Shown here one piece after another: positions 56,194 to 64,000 of a stretch of 64,000 bases of DNA. The notes beneath the pieces are model-generated. The model worked only from the letters and a program-made list of their open reading frames with translations. It searched no databases and was not told where the DNA came from. This stretch comes from an endosymbiont of Galathealinum brachiosum (GTDB lineage: Bacteria; Pseudomonadota; Gammaproteobacteria; SZUA-229), in assembly GCA_003349885.1 (NCBI GenBank), contig QFXC01000013.1, positions 620,001 to 684,000 on the forward strand, written 5' to 3'. Within the stretch, counting starts at the first letter, position 1, and the number at the start of each line of letters is the position of its first letter. A program made the position numbers and the translations under genes.

Positions 56194-58659
56194 ATGCATA
56201 AACTTATTAGTAAACTTTCATATTATATCCTGATAATCATAATATTAAGCGCATGCTCTCATAAGAGCGCAGTAGAGACTGAGCCGTATACAAACAATGG
56301 AACATTAGATAAATTATTTTTAAATCAACAATCGTTAAATGATTTATTACTCACACAATCGCATGAAAATGACCCAGGCAAAGACACAAGAATGCTACGC
56401 CGCATCCAACGTCTGGATAATAAAATTAGAAACCATAATGATTTTACAGACAAAGAAAATGAGGCACTTACTTCTGAACATAATGCGCACTTATTGCTTT
56501 TAGAAATAGAAGAAGAACAGTTATATTTAATCAATAATTTCAATGATATCCTTATCAGGGACAATAAACGGAAGCAAATAAAAAGCAGGCAAGCTCCTAA
56601 AAAGCGTTCAAAAAAACCCCGTAAAATGGCTAAAAAATCCGGATCATTAGCATCAGGAAATGATCTTACTGATTTAATGGATGCAAATGATCCGTTTTCA
56701 TCCATCGACTCGAAAAAATCATCTAATAAAAAACCTAAACCCACAAATGATATTATCAAACGTTTTCCCACAATTGAATCTCCTGATGAGGTGCTAAGCG
56801 GTGATTCAATATCGGTACTAATTTCACTAACTGAAGATTTAATTACACCAACAGTAAAAATAACTCAGGGTAACGCAGACACAAAAGGGCGTTTAAAATT
56901 ATCTTTGCCGGCTCAACCAGAAGATACTAACTGGGAGATTGATGTCGTTTTATCTGCATCAGGTTTTACTTTTAATAGCCCTAACAAAGCAACAATAATA
57001 CTACCTAAAAATGGTGATTCAACACCCGCCATGTTTCAGCTAACAGTAAAAAACAATCAGGTAATATCATCGCAACGCCAGTTATATGCAACTTTCTGGT
57101 ATAAGGGACAATATATAGCAAGGGTTATGAAACCCATTATAGTTAATCAGGCAAACCAAAAAGCTTCACAAACCTGTGCAGCTAATGCTGCGTTATCCGC
57201 TGAATCACAGTCTATGATGCAACATTCAGAAAGAGTGAATTTAAAGACAGACTACAGAGCTTCAGACCTGACTATTTATATGCGTAGAGATTGGGACTCC
57301 TGCTCTTCGAACGATTATTTCATTACGCTTTCTTCACCTCATATAGATATTCATCATGAACGCATTAATTTATCTGAAGATATAGGTAAATGGTTGATAC
57401 CTAAATACAGGGCTTTCTCCAAAAAAGGCCGGGGCATCAGTTTTCAAACCAGAGATAACTCTTCTCAGACATCAAGCAAAGACCAGTTATTAGGTTTCGG
57501 TAAACTTATATACAAAAAATTTGCCCCTAAAAGCTTTAAGTCTGTATATAGTGAATTACAAACAAAACTGGGTAGTGACTTTAAAAGCATAAAAATATAT
57601 ACCGATGACCCTGGCATCCCATGGGAGCTAATGGTTCCAGATAAAAATGATAATTTTATTGGTATTAAACATACAGTTGGGCGCTGGATTATTCCTAAAT
57701 CGGCCAGTAACTTCACCAGTCCGGAACAAAATCTAACGATTAACGGGATACGTTTAATTGTTCCGAAATACTCAGGAAGCCTTGCATTAAATGCAACCAC
57801 CAATGAGGCTTTACATATATATAAATTACCCTGGAAAAACAACACTGAAATAATTAAAGCTGACTATGACTCATTTAAAAAATCACTTCAGAAAACAGAA
57901 CCTGTCATTATTCATTATGCAGGACATGGTTACACCACACACGAAAATGAAGAAGGTATTTCAGAATACGGATTAATACTTGAAGATGAAAACTTACGTG
58001 CATTAAACTGGCGCGGATTACTGAGCGACCAAACCAACCGTTCGTTAGTTTTTTTTAATGCCTGCGATGTTGGGCAGGCAGGAAAAGCTGCTGGCTTTAT
58101 CGATGGGTGGTCAACTACACTTGCTGATACAGGTAGTTCTGGCTTTATTTCAAGCTTATGGGAATTAGGTGATCAGGGTGCATCTGAATTCTCTAAGCGT
58201 TTTTATGATGACATTAAAAACCAGTTTAAAACAAACGGTAAAGCATCGATAGCCGCTGCAATGAAAACAGCAAGACAGGCATTTATTGAAAGTGGTAACC
58301 CTACATATCTGGCATATGTTTTTTATGGTGATCCGGAACTTGTAATAGAACAGGCGCCTGAAAACAAAAAATCAGATAAATCTGTTATAAGGCGTAATCA
58401 TCCACAATTCTATCGCATTTATAATCGTGAACTGCGTAAAAATCCGGACTTACAGGGTAAAATTAAATTGCAGATTACAATTTCACCTAATGGTCGTGTT
58501 GCGAATGTAAGTATTGTATTATCTGAATTTAATTCAAATCAATTTACAAAAAGACTACTAAGAAGATTGAAACATTTAAAGTTTGATTCTGCCGATAACT
58601 TAAAGTCGAGGATTGTTTTTCATACTTTTAATTTTCATCCCGAAAACAAAGCATTTTAA
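56194..58659 (+). CDS. CHAT-domain lipoprotein with AgmX/TonB-like C-terminus
   Basis: An 821-residue protein. The N-terminus is a lipoprotein signal with lipobox LSAC. Residues about 135-185 are basic and Ser/Lys-rich. The middle part looks like beta-structured material. Then comes a caspase-like CHAT domain with the catalytic pair His578 in YAGHGY and Cys624 in FFNACDVG. The last 110 residues (NRELRKNPDLQGKIKLQITI, then VANVSIVLSE) resemble the AgmX/PglI or TonB C-terminal fold. CHAT enzymes are cysteine proteases, several in defence or cell-death systems; this one would be outside the cytoplasm. I know no described system of this make-up. The convergent neighbour is also exported. Confidence 0.75.
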   Translation: MHKLISKLSYYILIIIILSACSHKSAVETEPYTNNGTLDKLFLNQQSLNDLLLTQSHENDPGKDTRMLRRIQRLDNKIRNHNDFTDKENEALTSEHNAHLLLLEIEEEQLYLINNFNDILIRDNKRKQIKSRQAPKKRSKKPRKMAKKSGSLASGNDLTDLMDANDPFSSIDSKKSSNKKPKPTNDIIKRFPTIESPDEVLSGDSISVLISLTEDLITPTVKITQGNADTKGRLKLSLPAQPEDTNWEIDVVLSASGFTFNSPNKATIILPKNGDSTPAMFQLTVKNNQVISSQRQLYATFWYKGQYIARVMKPIIVNQANQKASQTCAANAALSAESQSMMQHSERVNLKTDYRASDLTIYMRRDWDSCSSNDYFITLSSPHIDIHHERINLSEDIGKWLIPKYRAFSKKGRGISFQTRDNSSQTSSKDQLLGFGKLIYKKFAPKSFKSVYSELQTKLGSDFKSIKIYTDDPGIPWELMVPDKNDNFIGIKHTVGRWIIPKSASNFTSPEQNLTINGIRLIVPKYSGSLALNATTNEALHIYKLPWKNNTEIIKADYDSFKKSLQKTEPVIIHYAGHGYTTHENEEGISEYGLILEDENLRALNWRGLLSDQTNRSLVFFNACDVGQAGKAAGFIDGWSTTLADTGSSGFISSLWELGDQGASEFSKRFYDDIKNQFKTNGKASIAAAMKTARQAFIESGNPTYLAYVFYGDPELVIEQAPENKKSDKSVIRRNHPQFYRIYNRELRKNPDLQGKIKLQITISPNGRVANVSIVLSEFNSNQFTKRLLRRLKHLKFDSADNLKSRIVFHTFNFHPENKAF

Positions 58660-58734
58660 GGACAATATGTTTTACAGACTAACGTAATTTTTTGTTAATC
58701 ATTCTTCTAGCTAACAACCGTCATCCATAAAAAA

Positions 58735-58760
58735 ACCGGCATCTAAAAAAAGATACCGGT
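58735..58760. terminator. Bidirectional terminator between two convergent genes
   Basis: A 10-bp stem ACCGGCATCT / AGATACCGGT with one mismatch and an A-rich loop of six. It lies between the CHAT gene and the convergent exported protein and could serve both. Confidence 0.7.
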
Positions 58761-58784
58761 CCAGTTGTATTACTAATTATTATT

Positions 58785-60800
58785 TTATTTTCTTACTTCA
58801 ATCTCATGTATACCCACTTGAGAAGCATAATTTGGCGCACCCATTTTAATGTAAATTTTCGATGTATTTACATTAAGGTAAACCGTATCACTTCCGCGAG
58901 TTACACTCATTGATCCTGTCATATTAGCCCAGCTACCATTTACCAGTGCATACACAGTGAAGCTACTTGGCAGCATGCTGCTCTGCCAGTGAATCGTGAC
59001 CTCATTTACTTCCTGCGTACCGCCCCAGGTAAGATAAACTTTTTCATCTGCCGGATTCCAGTAACTAATATAATCACTCATCCAGTAATTATTAAAGCTT
59101 TCGTCACCATCATTAATCTTTGATGCACTGTAATAAGACATATAAGTGCTACTTGCTGAAACCGATGCATTAGGTGCAATATTTTCACCAATGACCGGAT
59201 TAATTGTCACCTTAACAGTAGCTGTCGATTTAGCTCCATCACTATCAGTAATACTGGCGGTTATGGTATGAGAACCAGCCGTTAGACTCGCATTAATTGT
59301 CGCACCCTGCCCCATACTGCCATCAATATTTGAGCTCCATTTAACATTGCCACTAATCGCTCCATCTTCATTATCTGAAGCAGTCGCTGTAAAGGAATTC
59401 ATTTCACCCGCTGTTGAAGTCGCACCCGATGATGGCGAATCTATTGCAACAGAAGGCGCTGTATTGGTAGGTGAAGTTGTGCCACCATCAGTACCTCCAC
59501 CCGTACCATCATCCGTACTACCAGCATTATCGCCACTTCCCAACTCACGTGGTACAGGAGAGTTTTGATCCATTAACTGAGGCATCATCGCCATTAACTG
59601 ATCCAGGGTAAATGGCGTGAAGCCACCTTCCACTAACTGTATCATTGCCGTCAACATGCCTCCGGCTGGTGCCCATTGGTGTATCTGTGCGCCACTAACC
59701 ATAGATTTAAAGAAACTAAACCCATACTCATTCATCTGCCCATCAGCACCAATAATCAACCCCATAAATTGCCCGAACAGAGCATTGGCCGGTGCACTGG
59801 AGTCCGGTGCGGGTGGCAAGGTCTGGTCATACGCAGGTAACACACCAATCGTAAAACCTTTTATAGAAGCATACATATTGTAATGGGCCTGTGCAGCATG
59901 TAGCTGCTCACTTGCATCACGCGGTGTACACTGCCAGTCCCACCATGCACAGGTTTTTTCCGGTATCTGTATTTTCCCAAGGAACATCAGGTCCATCATG
60001 CTCTTTTGAGTTTCACCATCAACCTGAGATAATGCAGACATAAAATTTCCCGCAGCCGTTACGTTTGCAAAGACGGCTGAAAAGACATCTTCTGTTGCAA
60101 TCTCATTTCCATCATCACTATCATCAACCGTTCCCATATTGGCAAAGGCACGCGTGAATGGCGTACTTCCCTGCAATACCTGTTCAGCATTCTGATCTAA
60201 CAGTTTTGTCACATTTACCGTCGTTTCATTTTTGCATTGCATACCGGCACTTAAGCTGCCATACAAGTCATCATCTATCTTGGCAAACAGGAAGTTTTTC
60301 ATATTGCTGTGATTTAATGCCATTTGGGTTAATGCTTCACCTAACTCACACCCCTGACTGGTTCCATCACCGGTTTGCTCCATATAATAACCAACCTGTC
60401 TAAGCAGGCCCGGGTTTTTATCCATCACATCAATCATAAAACTTAACATGCCATCATTGGCATTGGCACAGGCCATCATTTCGAGTGTCAGGTCAGGATT
60501 TTCAAGAATCTTGGAGAAAAATGAACCGGCCATTTTGTCCAGATCAGGACAAAACATACCAAAAAAAGGCATCGATTTGCAGAAACCATTCATGAAGTTT
60601 GCGACGCTATAAGCCATTAAACCCATATCTGACATCATATTCGTTATGCCAGATGAACATGCATTGGGATTATCTAAATCGATCGCCTGAGATGTAGCCG
60701 GGATTGCTGCGCCAAGTGTTATAGCAAATGCAGCCCCTCTAAAGCTCTTCTTTAATCCATCCATGTTAAGTTTTACTACTCCGAATAAGTCTTTTTTCAT
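58785..60800 (-). CDS. Exported protein with Ig-like and discoidin-like domains
   Basis: A 671-residue protein with a Sec signal (KKSFRGAAFAITLGAAIPATSQA). Residues about 45-430 have no family I recognise and contain many Met, Ala and Cys. A Gly/Thr/Asp linker follows (about 430-445), an Ig-like or PKD-like domain (about 446-540, with SFTATASDNEDG), and a C-terminal F5/8 type C (discoidin-like) domain (540-671, with NDGDESFNNYW and EIEVRK). The last domain usually binds carbohydrate. The ATG at 60800 is preferred, with AGAGA 8 bases upstream; a more distant ATG at 60944 would add a different hydrophobic leader. Its function is unknown. Confidence 0.65.
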   Translation of the reverse strand: MKKDLFGVVKLNMDGLKKSFRGAAFAITLGAAIPATSQAIDLDNPNACSSGITNMMSDMGLMAYSVANFMNGFCKSMPFFGMFCPDLDKMAGSFFSKILENPDLTLEMMACANANDGMLSFMIDVMDKNPGLLRQVGYYMEQTGDGTSQGCELGEALTQMALNHSNMKNFLFAKIDDDLYGSLSAGMQCKNETTVNVTKLLDQNAEQVLQGSTPFTRAFANMGTVDDSDDGNEIATEDVFSAVFANVTAAGNFMSALSQVDGETQKSMMDLMFLGKIQIPEKTCAWWDWQCTPRDASEQLHAAQAHYNMYASIKGFTIGVLPAYDQTLPPAPDSSAPANALFGQFMGLIIGADGQMNEYGFSFFKSMVSGAQIHQWAPAGGMLTAMIQLVEGGFTPFTLDQLMAMMPQLMDQNSPVPRELGSGDNAGSTDDGTGGGTDGGTTSPTNTAPSVAIDSPSSGATSTAGEMNSFTATASDNEDGAISGNVKWSSNIDGSMGQGATINASLTAGSHTITASITDSDGAKSTATVKVTINPVIGENIAPNASVSASSTYMSYYSASKINDGDESFNNYWMSDYISYWNPADEKVYLTWGGTQEVNEVTIHWQSSMLPSSFTVYALVNGSWANMTGSMSVTRGSDTVYLNVNTSKIYIKMGAPNYASQVGIHEIEVRK

Positions 60801-61235
60801 ATCATTATTCTCTTTTTTATTATTTTTATAAATATTTTTATAATAAATGCATTCCCACAGGCATTTACTATCCACGCATGGGCATATAAACATAATTAAT
60901 ATAAGCAAATCAACCAATAATTTCAGTAACTTACAAAATAACATATTTAAATTGTGCTTTTATATTTCAATTTTATAATTTTATAATATATTGTCATTTA
61001 TTATAAGGTTTATACTTTTAGCTATAGAAATTATAGACATAGGTCTAACTCGACAAGTCACACTTTAAATACCGCTGGTACTTTTAGATCGTGTGAAATG
61101 CATCAAAATTATGAGCAAAAAATGTGGCGATCTTCATTGAATTTGCAGGGAATGGGTTAAATTTTGTAGACATCGTCATTAATTAGTTGCACAATTCACC
61201 CTTAACGAATACTGCGATAACAAAAAAACTTCTTT
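60801..61235. other. AT-rich gap between divergent genes
   Basis: About 435 very AT-rich bases without a supported gene. It must hold the promoter of the exported protein on one side and of aroQ on the other; I could not point to clear boxes. Confidence 0.5.
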
Positions 61236-61691
61236 ATGGCACAAATACTTGTCTTAAATGGCCCAAATTTAAACCTGCTTGGTACTCGAGAGCCGGAATA
61301 TTACGGCAGTAAAACCTTAAGCGAGATCATTAAAGAACTAACATCGCATGCGAAAACCTTAGGGCATTCAATTGCTCACTTACAAAGCAATCAGGAACAC
61401 CAGTTAATAGAGCGCATTCACACCGCACAATCTGACGGCACTGAATTCATTATTATTAACCCCGCAGCATTTACACATACCAGTGTGGCATTGCGTGATG
61501 CTTTGAGTGGAGTAAAAATCCCCTTCATCGAAATGCATTTATCCAATGTGCATGCCCGTGAAGAGTTTCGTAAACAATCTTATTTTTCTGATATTGCGCT
61601 GGGCGTAATTTCAGGCTTAGGTGCGCAGGGATATCAACTTGCTCTGCTTGCTGCAAACGAACATTTAACTGCTCAGTCTTCCCCTGAATAG
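61236..61691 (+). CDS. aroQ: 3-dehydroquinate dehydratase, type II
   Basis: A 151-residue dodecameric enzyme of the shikimate pathway that dehydrates 3-dehydroquinate. Motifs are [20 protein letters not shown] with the active-site Tyr, [22 protein letters not shown] and [14 protein letters not shown] with the catalytic His. The typical aroQ-accB-accC order follows, so it is probably in the same transcript as the two genes after it. Confidence 0.97.
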   Translation: MAQILVLNGPNLNLLGTREPEYYGSKTLSEIIKELTSHAKTLGHSIAHLQSNQEHQLIERIHTAQSDGTEFIIINPAAFTHTSVALRDALSGVKIPFIEMHLSNVHAREEFRKQSYFSDIALGVISGLGAQGYQLALLAANEHLTAQSSPE

Positions 61692-61724
61692 TTAAATCAA
61701 TATTTAAACAAACATAAAAGGTGT

Positions 61725-62186
61725 ATGACCCAGATGGATATACGCAAAATTAAAAAATTGATTGAGCTACTGGACGAGTCCGGTGTCGCTGAAATCGAAA
61801 TAAAAGAAGGCGAAGAATCTGTTCGCATCTCTCGCCAACAAAATGTTATCGCTGCTCCTGCTCCAGTCGCTGCTGCACCAGTTGTTGCTCCAGTTGCTAC
61901 TGCACCTGTTGCTGCTCCAACTGAAGAAGCTGCTGTAGAACCTGAAATTTCAGGCCATCAGATAACGTCGCCTATGGTTGGCACATTTTATCGCTCAGCA
62001 TCACCCGGTGCTGCGGTATTCACTGATGTTGGCCAGACCGTTTCTGAAGGCGACACACTTTGCATTATTGAAGCAATGAAAATCCTTAACCAAATTGAAG
62101 CTGACAAGTCTGGCAAAGTTAAAGCCATTCTGGTTGAAAACGGTCAGCCTGTTGAGTTTGGTCAACCTCTCTTTATTATTGAATAG
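61725..62186 (+). CDS. accB: Biotin carboxyl carrier protein of acetyl-CoA carboxylase
   Basis: A 153-residue protein that carries biotin between the carboxylase and transferase parts of acetyl-CoA carboxylase in fatty-acid synthesis. The biotin site is Lys119 in EAMKI. Residues about 42-70 are the usual Ala/Pro/Val linker. It is preceded by aroQ (33 bases) and followed by accC (9 bases). Confidence 0.97.
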   Translation: MTQMDIRKIKKLIELLDESGVAEIEIKEGEESVRISRQQNVIAAPAPVAAAPVVAPVATAPVAAPTEEAAVEPEISGHQITSPMVGTFYRSASPGAAVFTDVGQTVSEGDTLCIIEAMKILNQIEADKSGKVKAILVENGQPVEFGQPLFIIE

Positions 62187-62195
62187 TCCAGTATC

Positions 62196-63542
62196 ATGAT
62201 AGAAAAAGTAGTTATAGCTAACCGGGGTGAAATAGCCCTGCGTATTTTACGAGCCTGTCGTGAAATGGACATTAAAACTGTTGCCATTCATTCTGAAGCA
62301 GATCGTGATTTGAAACATGTGCGCCTTGCTGATGAATCAGTTTGTATCGGCCCCGCACCTTCCGATCAAAGTTACTTAAATATCCCCGCTATTATTAGTG
62401 CGGCTGAAGTAACTGATGCCATGGCAATTCACCCGGGTTATGGTTTCTTATCTGAAAATGCTGACTTTGCAGAACGCGTAGAAGACAGTGGTTTTATTTT
62501 CATTGGCCCTAAAGCAGACTCAATTCGTATTATGGGTGACAAAGTTCAGGCAATTGCAGCCATGCAAAAAGCCGGTGTTCCCTGTGTTCCTGGTTCTGAT
62601 GGCGCAATTAATGAAGACAATAAAGAAGAAAACATGCGCATTGCCAAAGAAATTGGCTACCCGATTATTATAAAAGCATCGGGCGGCGGCGGTGGTCGTG
62701 GCATGCGTGTTGTACACACTGAAAGCGCTTTAATCAGCTCAATTTCTTTAACGAAAGCTGAAGCGGGTGCTGCATTTGGTAATGATGAAGTTTATATGGA
62801 AAAATATCTGGAGCATCCTCGCCATGTGGAAATTCAGGTTCTTTCAGATGGACAGGGCAATGCAGTTCATTTAGGCGAGCGTGATTGCTCCATGCAACGT
62901 CGCAACCAGAAAGTGGTTGAAGAAGCACCTGCACCTGGTATTACTGAAGAAGTTCGAAATAAAATTGGTGCGGTTTGCGTAAATGCATGCAATGAAATTA
63001 ACTATCGTGGCGCCGGCACATTTGAATTTTTATTCGAAGATGGCGAATTTTATTTCATCGAAATGAATACACGTGTTCAGGTTGAACACCCTGTAACAGA
63101 AATGATTACCGGTGTAGATATTGTTAAAGAACAATTATTTATTGCCGCTGGTGAACCCTTACGCATTAAGCAGGAAGATGTGAAAATAACGGGCCATGCT
63201 ATTGAATGTCGTATCAATGCAGAACATCACAAAACGTTTATTCCTTCACCTGGCTTAATTACTCGATACCACCCACCGGGTGGCCCGGGTGTTCGCGTTG
63301 AGTCACACATTTATGCTGGCTACAGAGTTCCGCCACATTACGATTCAATGATCGGTAAATTGATTTGTCACGGTGATACACGTGATGTTGCTATTGCTCG
63401 TATGCAGGGTGCATTATCTGAAATGGTAATTGACGGTATCAATACCAGCACAAAATTACAGATGAGTATTATGCAGGATGCAAACTTTCAGGCTGGTGGT
63501 GCAAATATTCACTATCTTGAAAAGAAACTGGAAAAACCTTAA
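62196..63542 (+). CDS. accC: Biotin carboxylase subunit of acetyl-CoA carboxylase
   Basis: A 448-residue ATP-grasp enzyme that carboxylates the biotin on AccB with bicarbonate and ATP. It starts [16 protein letters not shown] and has the glycine-rich ATP loop [14 protein letters not shown] and the active-site [10 protein letters not shown]. It follows accB directly, and the subunit pair is normally co-regulated. prmA comes next, as in many gammaproteobacteria. Confidence 0.97.
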   Translation: MIEKVVIANRGEIALRILRACREMDIKTVAIHSEADRDLKHVRLADESVCIGPAPSDQSYLNIPAIISAAEVTDAMAIHPGYGFLSENADFAERVEDSGFIFIGPKADSIRIMGDKVQAIAAMQKAGVPCVPGSDGAINEDNKEENMRIAKEIGYPIIIKASGGGGGRGMRVVHTESALISSISLTKAEAGAAFGNDEVYMEKYLEHPRHVEIQVLSDGQGNAVHLGERDCSMQRRNQKVVEEAPAPGITEEVRNKIGAVCVNACNEINYRGAGTFEFLFEDGEFYFIEMNTRVQVEHPVTEMITGVDIVKEQLFIAAGEPLRIKQEDVKITGHAIECRINAEHHKTFIPSPGLITRYHPPGGPGVRVESHIYAGYRVPPHYDSMIGKLICHGDTRDVAIARMQGALSEMVIDGINTSTKLQMSIMQDANFQAGGANIHYLEKKLEKP

Positions 63543-63549
63543 AACCATT

Positions 63550-63626
63550 GCCACAGAGACGCAGAGAACACAGAGTTAATTAAAATAAAAAACTCTTTTT
63601 CTCTGTGAACTCCGTGTCTCTGTGGC
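63550..63626. repeat. CACAGAG palindromic repeat before prmA
   Basis: Left arm 63550-63575 (GCCACAGAGACGCAGAG and on) and right arm 63601-63626 are inverse complements at 22 of 26 positions, separated by an AT-rich spacer. It lies between accC and prmA, 7 bases before the prmA ATG. The degenerate copy near 55.3 kb shares the motif. Confidence 0.85.
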
Positions 63627-63633
63627 GAGCATC

Positions 63634-64000
63634 ATGCCCTGGATTCAATTAATACTTCAAACCGATAAAGCCAATAACGATAAAGCCGAAGAGACTTTAC
63701 TCGATGCCGGCGCACTTTCTGTTACTTTTAAAGATGCAGAAGATAATCCTGTACTAGAACCTCTTCCCGGTGAAACACCTTTGTGGGATAAAATTATTCT
63801 TACGGGCTTATTCGAAGCTGATATCAATACCGAATCTTTAAAATCACAAATACTATCTCAACTTGGCGAACAGACATCACTCAAACTCGAAGCACTGGAA
63901 GATAAAGACTGGGTTCGTGCATGGATGGATGATTACAAACCTATGCAGTTTGGAAATCGTTTATGGGTTTGCCCTAAACATTTACCACCGCCACAAGCCG
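63634..64000 (+). CDS. prmA: Ribosomal protein L11 methyltransferase (3' end outside window)
   Basis: The first 122 codons of a protein that trimethylates ribosomal protein L11. The visible part is the N-terminal substrate-recognition domain, beginning MPWIQLILQTDKANND and containing LEDKDWVRAWMDDYKP, typical of PrmA; the SAM-binding domain is beyond the window. It follows accC, the usual place for prmA. Confidence 0.9.
   Translation, partial: MPWIQLILQTDKANNDKAEETLLDAGALSVTFKDAEDNPVLEPLPGETPLWDKIILTGLFEADINTESLKSQILSQLGEQTSLKLEALEDKDWVRAWMDDYKPMQFGNRLWVCPKHLPPPQA

Noticed and set aside
60801-60944. Extended N-terminus for the exported protein at 58785
   Set aside because: The extra 48 residues would place a second hydrophobic stretch before a good signal peptide; ATG 60800 has a better ribosome binding site.

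Overview
The window looks like chromosomal DNA of an AT-rich gammaproteobacterium. The support is gene order and family membership: glnE-ilvE-zinc finger, oxyR-argE-argA, fxsA-groES-groEL followed by dsbD, and aroQ-accB-accC-prmA. No rRNA, tRNA, transposase, integrase, phage gene or CRISPR array was seen, and I would not name a genus.

Layout. 1-2.5 kb: end of an acetolactate synthase-like TPP enzyme and an aldehyde dehydrogenase. 2.5-3.6 kb: an MscS-type channel. 3.7-22.5 kb: a surface-glycan locus. Its first part (3.7-10.8 kb) holds transferases on both strands: GT4, GT9, two WaaE-like GT2, a CDP-glycerol transferase-like protein, two methyltransferases and a DUF6165 protein. Its second part (10.8-22.5 kb) is a tightly packed minus-strand run of 13 genes for a nonulosonic (sialic-acid-like) sugar: 4,6-dehydratase, aminotransferase, PglD-type acetyltransferase, a short 3-hydroxyacyl-CoA dehydrogenase, GNAT, PIG-L deacetylase, a glycosyltransferase, two different NeuB-type synthases, a YhcH-type anomerase, an SpsF-like cytidylyltransferase, a CBS-nucleotidyltransferase and a polysialyltransferase-like protein. 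This run is visibly more AT-rich than its flanks.

22.5-33.5 kb (minus strand): zinc-finger protein, ilvE, glnE, a J-domain protein, a small protein with a CheZ-like motif, purT, ilvD and a chemoreceptor. 33.6-37.1 kb: oxyR-argE-argA. 37.2-43.7 kb: a signalling block with a histidine kinase, an HD-GYP response regulator, two HDOD proteins and a CheY-like regulator. 43.9-49.6 kb: EgtB-like enzyme, nadC, an acyltransferase, znuBC with divergent znuA, and a PilZ-like protein. 49.6-50.6 kb: a repeat-rich non-coding stretch. 50.6-56 kb: groEL, groES (with a perfect CIRCE operator), fxsA, dsbD and a TlpA-like thioredoxin. 56.2-60.8 kb: two convergent exported proteins of unknown role, one a lipoprotein with a CHAT protease-like domain and an AgmX/TonB-like end, the other with Ig-like and discoidin-like domains. 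61.2-64 kb: aroQ, accB, accC and the start of prmA.

The most interesting elements are the nonulosonate operon, whose gene content suggests an unusual acyl-modified sugar; the CHAT lipoprotein and its convergent neighbour; and several families of small intergenic repeats: GACTTAC/GACTAAC heptamer arrays, a long palindrome reaching into the groEL stop codon, a duplicated unit of about 75 bp, and CACAGAG palindromes. Functions come from motif reading by eye; no database search was possible.
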